DNA of 64,000 bases, from contig OZ252283.1 of the NCBI GenBank assembly GCA_965250025.1, positions 558,001 to 622,000 of the forward strand, in the 5' to 3' direction. The notes under the pieces are model-generated. The model worked only from the letters and a program-made list of their open reading frames with translations. It had not been told where the DNA came from and ran no database searches. The position numbers were made by a program, and so were the translations under genes. The stretch comes from CBDDLD01 sp965250025. GTDB lineage: Bacteria; Bacteroidota; Bacteroidia; Flavobacteriales; Flavobacteriaceae. Position 1 is the first letter of the stretch; the number at the start of each line of letters is the position of its first letter. Positions 34,792 through 43,584 of this stretch are shown here, piece after piece.

Positions 34792-36735
34792 TTATTCTTC
34801 CTCATCTGTATTTGAAGAATCTTTTTTGAACGGTCGTTTTCCGAAAATCTTTTCCAAATTGTCTTTAAAGATCACTTCTTTATCAAGTAATACCTCTGCA
34901 AGTTCGGTAAGCTTATCTTTATTTTCTTCTAATAGATTAATAGCACGCTGATATTGCTCTTCGATTATATTAGAAATTTCTTTATCGATAAGCTCAGCAG
35001 TTTGCTCACTATATGGTTTTGTAAACCCATACTCTGATTGCCCTGATGAATCGTAATAGGTTAGATTTCCTACCTTATCACTCAGACCATAGATAGTTAC
35101 CATAGCTCTGGCTTGTTTGGTCACTTTTTCCAAATCACTAAGTGCTCCTGTGGAGATCTTGTCGAAGATGACTTTCTCTGCTGCACGTCCTCCCAGAGCA
35201 GCGCACATTTCATCTAGCATTTGCTCAGGTCTTACAATTAGACGTTCTTCAGGCAAGTACCAGGCGGCACCTAAGGATCTACCTCTTGGAACAATAGTCA
35301 CTTTTACTAAAGGTGCAGCATGCTCTAGCATCCAGCTTACGGTAGCATGACCGGCCTCATGGAAAGCTACTGCTCTTTTTTCTTCAGGAGTAATGATTTT
35401 ATTCTTTTTCTCTAATCCGCCTACGATACGATCTACGGCATCCAGGAAGTCCTGCTTGTTTACCGCTTTTTTACCTTTTCTGGCAGCAATTAAAGCCGCT
35501 TCATTACATACATTGGCAATATCAGCACCCGAAAATCCTGGCGTCTGTTTAGCTAAAAAGTCAATATCTAAGGTTTCTTCTTTCTTAAGCGGACGTAAGT
35601 GCACTTCAAAAATCTCTTTACGTTCTCTTACATCCGGAAGATCAACAAAAATTTGTCTGTCAAAACGTCCGGCACGCATTAATGCTTTATCTAAAACATC
35701 AGCTCTATTGGTTGCCGCCAATACAATAACGTTGGTATTGGTGCCAAAACCATCCATCTCCGTTAGTAACTGGTTTAATGTGTTTTCTCTTTCATCGTTA
35801 GACCCTGAGAAATTGCTCTTACCACGAGCTCTACCAATAGCATCAATTTCATCTATAAAGATTATGGAAGGCGATTTTTCCTTGGCTTGTTTAAATAAGT
35901 CTCTCACACGAGAAGCTCCAACACCAACAAACATTTCTACGAAATCTGAACCCGATAATGAGAAAAAAGGCACTTTAGCTTCACCGGCAACGGCTTTTGC
36001 TAGTAAAGTTTTACCTGTCCCTGGAGGGCCTACTAATAATGCACCTTTGGGTATTTTTCCTCCTAATGAGGTGTATTTTTCAGGGTGTTTTAAAAAGTCT
36101 ACAATTTCTTGCACTTCTTCTTTGGCACCTTCTAAACCAGCAACATCTTTAAATGTTGTTTTGGTATCTGTTTTTTCATCAAACAATTTGGCTTTAGATT
36201 TTCCTATATTGAAAATTTGTCCACCTGCACCGCCACCAGCTCCAGATGACATACGTCTCATAATGAATATCCAAACCCCAATAATCAGAATAAATGGTAA
36301 TAAGGAAATTAAAAATTCGCCCCAGGCATTATTCTCAATGTCAGCGTCTCTGGTTGTAGATAAATGTTTGTCTTTAATGATAGTATCTATTCTATTCTCA
36401 AAGTTTTGCAAATCTCCAAACTTTAGCGTGTAGTTAGGAAGTTTAGACGTTGAAGGAATAATAGAGGATGGTTTAGCGTTTTTGTGAGCCTCTTTTTCCA
36501 AAGCCTCTTTGGTAAGATATACTTTGGCGGTTTTTGTATTACTAATGATGATGACTTCTTTAACATCCCCATCTTCGAGGTACTTAATAAACTCAGAAGT
36601 CTTTATCTCTTTCGTATTCTGAAATGCACCATTTCCAAACAGTTGAATGGATAGAAATACTGCGATGATGATACCGTAAATCCAATACGGACTAATTTTA
36701 GGTTTTTTATTTAGGTTTTTATTGTCTTTTGCCAT
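34792..36735 (-). CDS. ftsH: ATP-dependent zinc metalloprotease FtsH
   Basis: 647 residues. Membrane helix at residues 18-36, an extracytoplasmic domain, a second helix at about 138-158, then the AAA domain with Walker A GPPGTGKT and Walker B IIFIDEIDAI, the second region of homology (ATNRADVLDKALMRAGRFDR), and the peptidase domain with zinc site HEAGH (459-463). It degrades membrane and short-lived proteins, in E. coli including LpxC, which ties it to envelope lipid balance. It is followed by LUD-cdsA-psd and preceded by rsfS (15 nt). Confidence 0.98.
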   Translation of the reverse strand: MAKDNKNLNKKPKISPYWIYGIIIAVFLSIQLFGNGAFQNTKEIKTSEFIKYLEDGDVKEVIIISNTKTAKVYLTKEALEKEAHKNAKPSSIIPSTSKLPNYTLKFGDLQNFENRIDTIIKDKHLSTTRDADIENNAWGEFLISLLPFILIIGVWIFIMRRMSSGAGGGAGGQIFNIGKSKAKLFDEKTDTKTTFKDVAGLEGAKEEVQEIVDFLKHPEKYTSLGGKIPKGALLVGPPGTGKTLLAKAVAGEAKVPFFSLSGSDFVEMFVGVGASRVRDLFKQAKEKSPSIIFIDEIDAIGRARGKSNFSGSNDERENTLNQLLTEMDGFGTNTNVIVLAATNRADVLDKALMRAGRFDRQIFVDLPDVRERKEIFEVHLRPLKKEETLDIDFLAKQTPGFSGADIANVCNEAALIAARKGKKAVNKQDFLDAVDRIVGGLEKKNKIITPEEKRAVAFHEAGHATVSWMLEHAAPLVKVTIVPRGRSLGAAWYLPEERLIVRPEQMLDEMCAALGGRAAEKVIFDKISTGALSDLEKVTKQARAMVTIYGLSDKVGNLTYYDSSGQSEYGFTKPYSEQTAELIDKEISNIIEEQYQRAINLLEENKDKLTELAEVLLDKEVIFKDNLEKIFGKRPFKKDSSNTDEEE

Positions 36736-36750
36736 GGTAGATTTTATCGT

Positions 36751-37122
36751 TTAGTAACTTGTTTCAATGACTGTTGTTTTTGCATCTCCCCAGAGACTTT
36801 CAATATCGTAATAGTCTCTGATATGTTTTTGGAAAACATGGACAACAACATTGACATAGTCTATAAGTACCCATTCTGCATTATCAGTTCCTTCAACATG
36901 CCAAGGCTTGTCTTTCTGAACTTTACTGACTTTCTTTTGAATGGAATTGACTATGGCGTTAACCTGAGTGTTTGAAGTACCTTCACAAATGATAAAGTAA
37001 TCACAAACCGTGTTTTCTATTTCTCGTAGATCTAATATTGTTATTTCTTTTCCTTTGACATCTTCAATACCGCTTAATATGGAAGTTATTAATTGGTCTG
37101 CATTACTATTTTCTTTCGTCAT
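36751..37122 (-). CDS. rsfS: Ribosome silencing factor RsfS
   Basis: 123 residues. Family signature ENTVCDYFIICEGTSNTQVN, then KPWHVEGTDNAEWVLIDYVN and VVHVFQKHIRDYYDIESLWG. RsfS binds L14 (rplN here at 11886) and blocks subunit joining in slow growth. First gene of the minus-strand operon and divergent from birA, with 95 bp between them. The rsfS-ftsH pair is a common arrangement in Flavobacteriia. Confidence 0.96.
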   Translation of the reverse strand: MTKENSNADQLITSILSGIEDVKGKEITILDLREIENTVCDYFIICEGTSNTQVNAIVNSIQKKVSKVQKDKPWHVEGTDNAEWVLIDYVNVVVHVFQKHIRDYYDIESLWGDAKTTVIETSY

Positions 37123-37217
37123 TAAATTGGTTTAAATTTATGCAAAGTTATTATTTTTTTAGTTCTTGTAACCGCTATTCGTCATAAGAAAACCATAAAA
37201 TACACTTAGCTGTTTAT

Positions 37218-37949
37218 ATGCATATTATCAAACTTAATGCCATTGATTCTACTAATGCTTACTTAAAAACCTTGAGCATGGAGACTGTACTCGAGGATTA
37301 TACAACTGTGGTTGCAAATTCGCAAACTAAAGGCAGAGGTCAAATGGGTACAAACTGGCAATCTCAACCGTCTAAAAACCTTACAGCTAGTGTGTTTAAG
37401 AGCGTCCAGTTTATAAGAATTGAACAGCAGTTCTACATCAGTATGGCCACTTCATTAGCCATTTGTAAAGCTTTAGGACAGTTCTATATTCCTCAGTTAC
37501 ATATCAAATGGCCTAACGACATTTTGTCAGCAAATAAAAAAATTGCAGGGATTCTTATCGAAAATGTCATAAAACAACAGCGTTTGCAGGGGTGTATTAT
37601 TGGAATTGGCCTTAATGTCAATCAAAAATATTTTGAAAACTTACCAACGGCAGCTTCAATGCAATTATTAACCGGAGTAGTTTATGATATTGACGAAGTG
37701 TTGGCTGTTGTATTAAGGCAATTACAATATTATTTCAAACTGCTGGAGCATAAACGTTTTAAAGACCTTAAAAAAGAATACGAATCTTTAATGTTCAGAC
37801 GCGAAAAACCATCAACCTTTGTTGATGCCTCGGGTGAACAATTCACAGGTTATATCAAAGGCGTTACTGAAGATGGTAAACTACAGGTAATGGTTGAAGA
37901 TAATAATATCAACACTTATGACCTTAAAGAAATACAACTGATGTATTAG
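37218..37949 (+). CDS. birA: Biotin--[acetyl-CoA-carboxylase] ligase, class I
   Basis: 243 residues. Starts straight with the catalytic domain (HIIKLNAIDSTNAYLKTLS); the N-terminal DNA-binding domain of E. coli BirA is absent, so it is a pure ligase. The biotinyl-AMP loop GRGQMGTNWQSQPSKNL, the KWPNDILSANKKIAGILIE motif and a C-terminal SH3-like part are present. It attaches biotin to carboxylase carrier proteins. Its stop codon overlaps that of the convergent SRPBCC gene (TTAG at 37946-37949). Confidence 0.95.
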   Translation: MHIIKLNAIDSTNAYLKTLSMETVLEDYTTVVANSQTKGRGQMGTNWQSQPSKNLTASVFKSVQFIRIEQQFYISMATSLAICKALGQFYIPQLHIKWPNDILSANKKIAGILIENVIKQQRLQGCIIGIGLNVNQKYFENLPTAASMQLLTGVVYDIDEVLAVVLRQLQYYFKLLEHKRFKDLKKEYESLMFRREKPSTFVDASGEQFTGYIKGVTEDGKLQVMVEDNNINTYDLKEIQLMY

Positions 37950-38341
37950 ACAGCTTTAGGCATATTAGATGCCAGAGTTTCTATAAATTTACTAATAGGA
38001 CCTTTGATCATCATAGCCATCATTGGATTGAAATCGCCTTCAAAAGCCAATTGCACTTCACTTTTGGTACTGTCAATTTCAGTAATCGTACCTGTCAAAG
38101 AAAAATCCAGTTTACCACCTGCAGCTCCAAGAACAATTTTTTGATGTGGTATGGCTTCCTTCTTTTTTAGTACAATTTCCGGCATACCTTTTAATGCAAA
38201 TAAAAACTTATCCGCTTCCAAAACTTCAAACTTACTGATGTTTTCAGGCATAAGTTGCTCAAAATTCTTCACATCCGATAGGAAATTAAATGTGTCTTCT
38301 GCGGATTTATCGATGTTTACTTTTGGTGATTCTAAATTCAT
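37946..38341 (-). CDS. SRPBCC-fold (START-like) small protein
   Basis: 131 residues. Sequence MNLESPKVNIDKSAEDTFNF followed by LSDVKNFEQLMPENISKFEV is typical of the polyketide-cyclase/START-like SRPBCC fold, a hydrophobic-ligand pocket. Ligand unknown. It lies 26 nt downstream of pyrE and is probably in the same transcript. Convergent with birA, with overlapping stop codons. Confidence 0.78.
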   Translation of the reverse strand: MNLESPKVNIDKSAEDTFNFLSDVKNFEQLMPENISKFEVLEADKFLFALKGMPEIVLKKKEAIPHQKIVLGAAGGKLDFSLTGTITEIDSTKSEVQLAFEGDFNPMMAMMIKGPISKFIETLASNMPKAV

Positions 38342-38367
38342 AATTTATCATTTATAATGTCATGCTA

Positions 38368-39012
38368 TCAATTTGCATTCCATTCACTGGGATTGGCATT
38401 CCAACGTGCTAAAATGTCTTGTTGCTGAGTGGTAATATAGTTGGTATCCAGAGCTTGTTCTAATAAGTTTTCATAATTGCCCAACGTATATAATTCAACG
38501 CCTGCATCAGAAAAATTAGATTTAGCAATATCAAATCCATAAGAAAAAATTGCGACCATACCTTTGACATTGACTTCGGCTTCCTTGAGCGCATTAACAG
38601 CGTTTAAACTGCTTTTTCCTGTGCTGATGAGGTCTTCAATAACCACAACACTTTGTCCTTTTTCGATATAGCCTTCAATTTGATTTTGACGGCCATGCTT
38701 TTTAGCTTCCGGACGGACATATACAAATGGGAGGCCTAAATGCTCTGCTACCAAAGCGCCAATACCTATAGCTCCTGTAGCAACACCAGCTATGACATCG
38801 GGTTTACCATAATGCTGTTCGATATGATTGGCCATGGCAGACCTGACATAGTTTCTTATGGCCGGAAACGATAGTATAATCCTATTGTCACAATAAATAG
38901 GGGACTTCCAGCCAGATGCCCATGTAAAAGGTTCATCAGGTTGTAATTTAATTGCATTGACCTGTAGCAAAAGCTCTGCAGTTTTTTTAGCGGTTTCTTT
39001 ATTGAAAATCAT
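38368..39012 (-). CDS. pyrE: Orotate phosphoribosyltransferase
   Basis: 214 residues. The N-terminal LLQVNAIKLQPDEPFTWASG, then WKSPIYCDNRIILSFP and the PRPP-binding motif VVVIEDLISTGKSSLNAV are clear. It makes orotidine 5'-phosphate from orotate and PRPP in pyrimidine synthesis, downstream of the carbamoyl phosphate step (carA at 21207). Divergent from the NUDIX gene across 117 bp. Confidence 0.97.
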   Translation of the reverse strand: MIFNKETAKKTAELLLQVNAIKLQPDEPFTWASGWKSPIYCDNRIILSFPAIRNYVRSAMANHIEQHYGKPDVIAGVATGAIGIGALVAEHLGLPFVYVRPEAKKHGRQNQIEGYIEKGQSVVVIEDLISTGKSSLNAVNALKEAEVNVKGMVAIFSYGFDIAKSNFSDAGVELYTLGNYENLLEQALDTNYITTQQQDILARWNANPSEWNAN

Positions 39013-39129
39013 TTTGCAAAATTAATCAATTTTACAGCGTTGATAATTTTTATTATAAATTAATTTTTAGTCTTTATAGTGTATGCAAAAAAAGAATACA
39101 TTTACAATAGTGAATGATCAATTATATCA

Positions 39130-39714
39130 ATGATGTATAAAGTATTTGTAGGCGATAAGCCTATAGTTTTGACTACAACAATTGAAAAAGAAAAAGGGTT
39201 TAAAAACTTTTTGCTCGAATCTGCAAATATTGGCAAGATCATTAAGTTGCTCAATACGACTTCAATCGAAGCAGTCCATCTTATTGACAAGAATCCGGAA
39301 ACCCTGATTAAGACATTTTTGAAGAAACTACCAAACGTGGTTGCTGGTGGTGGTAAGGTCTATAATACCAAAGGTGAGGTGTTGTTCATTTACAGAAATG
39401 ATAAATGGGATCTGCCCAAAGGTAAAGCCGAACGCAAAGAGTCTATAGAAGAAACCGCCATAAGAGAAGTTGAAGAAGAAACCGGTGTAGAAGGACTCAG
39501 CATAACCAAACCCATGCAAACCACATATCATATTTTTAAAAGAAATGGACGCCACCGTATTAAGATTACGTATTGGTTTGAAATGATCACAGACTTCAAT
39601 GGCAAACTTTATCCGCAAGAAAAAGAAGGCATTACTAAAGTCGCTTGGTTAGACGAAAAAGCTTCTCAAAAAGCTTTAGAAAACAGTTATGCTAATATAA
39701 AGTTGTTGGTATAA
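39130..39714 (+). CDS. NUDIX hydrolase
   Basis: 194 residues. The NUDIX box is complete: GKAERKESIEETAIREVEEE followed by TGV, at about residues 100-122. The N-terminal 70 residues (MYKVFVGDKPIVLTTTIEKE) form an additional domain seen in Flavobacteriia relatives. Such enzymes split nucleoside diphosphates linked to another group; the substrate is unknown. Start ambiguous between two adjacent ATGs at 39130 and 39133. Divergent from pyrE. Confidence 0.88.
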   Translation: MMYKVFVGDKPIVLTTTIEKEKGFKNFLLESANIGKIIKLLNTTSIEAVHLIDKNPETLIKTFLKKLPNVVAGGGKVYNTKGEVLFIYRNDKWDLPKGKAERKESIEETAIREVEEETGVEGLSITKPMQTTYHIFKRNGRHRIKITYWFEMITDFNGKLYPQEKEGITKVAWLDEKASQKALENSYANIKLLV

Positions 39715-39753
39715 TAATTATTTTTTAGATAGTCTTGACTGAATATTGCTTTT

Positions 39754-41487
39754 TTACTTCAATCTATATACAGGGTATTGTAAATGGGCTTTCTCATAAT
39801 TTGGGCTGTGCTTATGTAGCCAGTCCAGTTGGGCAAACCAATTGCTGCTAAATGATGAGTCTGCTTGCTTTTTTCGCTCGAATTCTACGTTTAGATTAGG
39901 GTTGTTTTTTAATAGTTCCAGTGCCTTATCTTCCCAAACATAAGGTGAAAACCCTTCTTTTTGTTGTAAAATAGTGTCGAAAAAATTCCAGTTAAAAAAC
40001 GAATCCGGCGCTTCAGGTTCCAGAGTTTCCAATAAATACCTCACAGCATTTTGATCGGTATATGCAATAAGGTCCCCTGCCTTGAACCCAAGAGTTATCT
40101 CAGAAGCAGAAATTTTTGTATTATAATGTAAATAATGACCCTCATAAGCATTTCTTCGAGTATCGTAATCATCTATCTTATACGATTGTACAGTGATCGT
40201 ACTGTCTTTTTTCAAAGGTGACATGGTCACACCATTCAGTTTTAAACGTTCAATGATGTTATGCCAACCTTGAGGTATGATATAAGCTTTAGGGATAGTG
40301 ACTTCTATATTGGGTTTAAAATAATTCTGATAGGTTACCGCTTTGGTAAAAGGTTTTGAGGTATCAAACTTTAGCCGTTCACGTCCCGTAATTTCACTCG
40401 GAATGTTCTCACTCTCATAGCCTTTGAATTGGAGGGTGCTATTTTTGGTAGTGTCAATACGCCAACTTAATGGATAGCGGTTATTTACAGTATAACTTTC
40501 CTTAGAAGCTTGTCTTAAAGCTCTGATACGATCACTGTCGGTTTCAATGATCTCTATCATGCTTTTCATTAGTTCATATGTGCCTTCTACACGTTGTTTA
40601 TAAGGCTTTAGCATGTGGGTTTCAACCATCATACCCAAAGTATTGAATAGTGTTGTGTAACCGGTAGAATATCTTGGTGAATCCATAAATTGAGAGAACC
40701 CTAATTCAGGAGGTCGATTAAATACATTGACATATGGTGTAATGTCCCAATGCTTTTCAGCGAGTTTATTTTCTAGTCGTGGCATCATTTCAGTGTGCAA
40801 ATACTGTCCTAAAGTACCACCCAATTTATTGTGTTGTGTGAATAAGTGTGTTAATGTGTACTGGTAGTCAGCACCATTACTTACATGGTTATCAATAAAC
40901 ACATCAGGCTGTACCCTATGAAATAGCTTGCTGAACGTTTTTGCATTTTTAGTATCGCATTTAATAAAGTCTCTGTTAAGGTCATAATTACGAGCATTAC
41001 CTCTAAAGCCATACGATTTAGGACCATTTTGATTGGTACGTGTTGTGGAATTCCTATTGAGGCTACCACCAACATTATATACAGGAATGGTTGCAATAAC
41101 AGTATGTTGCGGTGTTGGTATATTGCCTTGTGCCAAATCTCTGAACATCATCATGGTCGCATCAATACCGTCAGATTCTCCGGGATGAATACCATTATTG
41201 ATCAGGAGTACACGTTTATTATCTCTAATAGATTTGAAATCAAAAGTAGCGTCAGGATTATACGTTACCAGGTGCAACGGTTCCCCTGCATCTGTTTCTC
41301 CAAAGGCTAGTATCGAAATTTGGGCATAGGTCTCAGCCAGATCCTTATAATATTGTATGGTTTGTTCGTAAGTAGCCGTCTCGGTACCCTGACTCTCCTC
41401 AAAAACAGTGATAAAATTGTTTTGAGATTTCTTATCACCTGAAGTACATGAAGATAGAATGATAAGAAGAAAAAAGAGTTTTTTCAT
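39754..41487 (-). CDS. M14-family zinc carboxypeptidase, lipoprotein
   Basis: 577 residues. Lipoprotein signal with lipobox LSSC (Cys14). The M14 site is intact: zinc ligands His101 and Glu104 in NNGIHPGESDG, the Asn-Arg pair in YDLNRDF, the third zinc His in DVFIDNHVSNGADYQYT, and the catalytic Glu in GMMVETHMLKPY. The last 200 residues are a family-specific beta domain. It probably trims peptides at the periplasmic or outer surface for nutrition. Single-gene unit between NUDIX and the SpoIIAA-like gene. Confidence 0.88.
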   Translation of the reverse strand: MKKLFFLLIILSSCTSGDKKSQNNFITVFEESQGTETATYEQTIQYYKDLAETYAQISILAFGETDAGEPLHLVTYNPDATFDFKSIRDNKRVLLINNGIHPGESDGIDATMMMFRDLAQGNIPTPQHTVIATIPVYNVGGSLNRNSTTRTNQNGPKSYGFRGNARNYDLNRDFIKCDTKNAKTFSKLFHRVQPDVFIDNHVSNGADYQYTLTHLFTQHNKLGGTLGQYLHTEMMPRLENKLAEKHWDITPYVNVFNRPPELGFSQFMDSPRYSTGYTTLFNTLGMMVETHMLKPYKQRVEGTYELMKSMIEIIETDSDRIRALRQASKESYTVNNRYPLSWRIDTTKNSTLQFKGYESENIPSEITGRERLKFDTSKPFTKAVTYQNYFKPNIEVTIPKAYIIPQGWHNIIERLKLNGVTMSPLKKDSTITVQSYKIDDYDTRRNAYEGHYLHYNTKISASEITLGFKAGDLIAYTDQNAVRYLLETLEPEAPDSFFNWNFFDTILQQKEGFSPYVWEDKALELLKNNPNLNVEFERKKQADSSFSSNWFAQLDWLHKHSPNYEKAHLQYPVYRLK

Positions 41488-41524
41488 ATGAAAATTTTAG
41501 CTAAATTTAAGCATAATTACCAAT

Positions 41525-41890
41525 GTGAATACATTTCAACTTGATTTTGGAAATATAACCATATTGGAGCCCCATTTCGCCGAAGTTATCATTAATGATG
41601 GTATTGTAATGAACAAAACCATGGTTGATGCATATCATGATTTTTTACTTTCCCATTTGGAGGCTCCCATCTTTTTGTTAATCAACAAAAAGCATTCGTA
41701 TACCTATGATTTTGAAGCTCAAAAGTCTATAGCCAACTTAAGTGCTATTAAGGCAATTGCTGTTGTAATCCATTCTCACATTACTGCAATGGCTACAGAA
41801 ATTGTTATTAATATCAATCGCGAAAATGATTGGAATATTGAACTTTTTGATTCACGGGAAGCCGCCTTACATTGGTTAAAAAATCAGTAA
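41525..41890 (+). CDS. Small SpoIIAA/STAS-like protein
   Basis: 121 residues starting at GTG (MNTFQLDFGNITILEPHFAE). No in-frame ATG lies near; the next is at residue 29, inside the fold. The alternating beta-alpha pattern (APIFLLINKKHSYTYDFEAQ, IKAIAVVIHSHITAMATEIV) resembles the SpoIIAA-like/STAS proteins common in Bacteroidota, with no phosphorylatable Ser of an anti-anti-sigma factor identified. Function unknown. It lies 71 nt before the CtlX-type gene on the same strand. Confidence 0.7.
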   Translation: MNTFQLDFGNITILEPHFAEVIINDGIVMNKTMVDAYHDFLLSHLEAPIFLLINKKHSYTYDFEAQKSIANLSAIKAIAVVIHSHITAMATEIVININRENDWNIELFDSREAALHWLKNQ

Positions 41891-41899
41891 ATTTTAGGT

Positions 41900-41930
41900 A
41901 TTGTTTTGAATATAAAAAAGAATAACTTTA
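41900..41930 (+). promoter_or_regulatory. Candidate promoter of the CtlX-type gene
   Basis: ATTG at 41900-41903 and TAACTTTA at 41923-41930 are 19 bp apart, each one base from the consensus TTTG and TAnnTTTG. The start codon is 32 nt further on. Confidence 0.45.
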
Positions 41931-41961
41931 CGCGTTCAAATAAGCCCTTTTAAGAAAGCAA

Positions 41962-42897
41962 ATGCAACAAATTACCAATACGATTTTAATGATACGTCCT
42001 ATAGGTTTCAGGATGAACGAACAAACGGCCGTAAACAATTACTACCAAAAAGTTCTGGATGATTTATTACCCGAAACTGTTAATACAAAAGCACAGCAGG
42101 AATTTGATGCCTATGTAGAACGTTTGAGAAGTATTGGCGTTCATGTTATTGTGGTTAATGATACTAAGGAACACGATACGCCCGATTCTATTTTTCCTAA
42201 TAACTGGATCTCATTTCATGAAAATGGTACCGTTGGATTGTTTCCTATGTATGCAGAAAACAGACGTTTAGAACGTCGGGAAGATATTTTAGAAACTATT
42301 GAATCTGAGGGTTATACCATAGCACATGTTGTGGATTATACGAGTGCTGAAGATGAAGATGTGTTTTTAGAAGGAACAGGTAGTGTTTTGTTGGATCGAG
42401 TAAATCGAATAGCGTATTGTGCATTATCACCAAGAGCAGATGAGGGTTTGTTTATAGAGTTTTGTGAGGATTTTGAATATACTCCTGTGGTATTTACCGC
42501 ATACCAAACTGTGAACGACCAGCGTTTACCAATTTATCATACCAATGTAATGATGTGCCTGGGAGAGACTTTTGCTGTGATATGCTTAGATTGTATTGAC
42601 GATAAAAGTGAGCGAAAGTTAGTTCTTAAACATCTAAAAGCGAGTGGTAAAGAGGTAATAGCCATAACGGAAGCTCAGGTCAATACATTTGCCGGAAATA
42701 TGCTTCAGGTTAAAGGCCGTAATAATGAACCTTATCTTATTATGAGTCAGGCAGCATACGACAGTTTAACACCATCTCAAATCTCAGTCATAGAAAAGCA
42801 TTCTAAAATATTGTCAAGTTCTCTCGATACTATCGAAGCTTGTGGCGGTGGCAGTGCACGTTGTATGATGGCAGAAGTATTCTTGCCAGAAGCTTAA
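41962..42897 (+). CDS. ctlX: Citrulline-utilization-type hydrolase CtlX (amidinotransferase superfamily)
   Basis: 311 residues. MQQITNTILMIRPIGFRMNE is the typical CtlX start. Guanidino-enzyme motifs are PDSIFPNNWISFHENGTVGL, VFLEGTGSVLLDRVNR, PIYHTNVMMCLGETFAVI and the nucleophilic Cys301 in GGGSARCMMAEVFLP. In related bacteria CtlX acts in citrulline breakdown; the reaction here is inferred from family. Together with the DDAH-like gene at 31037 it suggests arginine-derivative catabolism. Its stop overlaps that of the convergent CpcT/CpeT-like gene (TTAA at 42894-42897). Confidence 0.82.
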   Translation: MQQITNTILMIRPIGFRMNEQTAVNNYYQKVLDDLLPETVNTKAQQEFDAYVERLRSIGVHVIVVNDTKEHDTPDSIFPNNWISFHENGTVGLFPMYAENRRLERREDILETIESEGYTIAHVVDYTSAEDEDVFLEGTGSVLLDRVNRIAYCALSPRADEGLFIEFCEDFEYTPVVFTAYQTVNDQRLPIYHTNVMMCLGETFAVICLDCIDDKSERKLVLKHLKASGKEVIAITEAQVNTFAGNMLQVKGRNNEPYLIMSQAAYDSLTPSQISVIEKHSKILSSSLDTIEACGGGSARCMMAEVFLPEA

Positions 42898-43550
42898 TCG
42901 AGTTTATTGAAAATGTAACCGCCTTTTTCAGCGCCCCATATGTGTTGACCATTCTCATCAAAACCTCTGTCCCACGAGATGATCTTATCTTCCAGAATTT
43001 CAACTTCACTGGTTGCATAAGATGCTCCTCTAAGTGTGCTCTCACAAGTGTTTACACCTGTTTCACCAATATAATGATTGGCCCCCACACGTTTTAAGAT
43101 GACCTCGCAACCGTCTTTTAATGTGATGTCTTGTAATGATATGCTATCGAAAGCCTTAGGCGTTTTCCATTTGCCAATCCAAACAGAATCTACAGGCAAT
43201 TTATAAATTGCAGAACTAAATGTGCTATCTGAAAGCCTTGTTACCTCGTAGATACGCTGACGATAAGGTCTATCCTGCATACTGTTTAGTGCTTGTTCTA
43301 CATAAAGATAATTGCCTTTATCTTTCCAAATAGGATACATATGTAAGGAAATGTTATAGTAAGAAGAATCAACTTGAGCTTGTACTTCCGAATTGTAAGA
43401 TCCTTTCATAATGCTAAAAAGCTCCGCAAGTTCCGTATCTGTTTTTTCATTGGTTTCAGATGACGAAGCATTAGATTCGGAGGCTTTTGTGTCATTTTTA
43501 CAACTGGTAATTAATGCTATTATAAATAATAGGAAGATGTAGCGTTTCAT
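42894..43550 (-). CDS. CpcT/CpeT-family lipoprotein
   Basis: 218 residues. Lipobox ITSC (Cys17), a Ser/Asn/Glu-rich linker, then a beta-barrel domain with ELFSIMKGSYNSEVQAQVDS, YLYVEQALNSMQDRPYRQRI, YEVTRLSDSTFSSAIYKL and GETGVNTCESTLRGASYATS, which match the CpcT/CpeT family. In cyanobacteria these lyases attach bilins to phycobiliproteins; this bacterium shows no phycobilisome genes here, so the protein probably binds another small ligand on the envelope. Convergent with ctlX. Confidence 0.8.
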   Translation of the reverse strand: MKRYIFLLFIIALITSCKNDTKASESNASSSETNEKTDTELAELFSIMKGSYNSEVQAQVDSSYYNISLHMYPIWKDKGNYLYVEQALNSMQDRPYRQRIYEVTRLSDSTFSSAIYKLPVDSVWIGKWKTPKAFDSISLQDITLKDGCEVILKRVGANHYIGETGVNTCESTLRGASYATSEVEILEDKIISWDRGFDENGQHIWGAEKGGYIFNKLD

Positions 43551-43584
43551 AAGAATTATATTTTGACTAAATATAATAAATAAA

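Noticed and set aside
35393..36433. 346-codon ORF on the plus strand
   Set aside because: Antisense to ftsH in a fixed frame; composition is Ser/Pro/Lys-rich as expected for a shadow and no family match or start region is seen.
39017..39024. TAATTTTG on the minus strand as pyrE promoter
   Set aside because: It lies only 4 bp before the pyrE start codon, so transcription would start within the coding region, and no -33 box is at the right distance.
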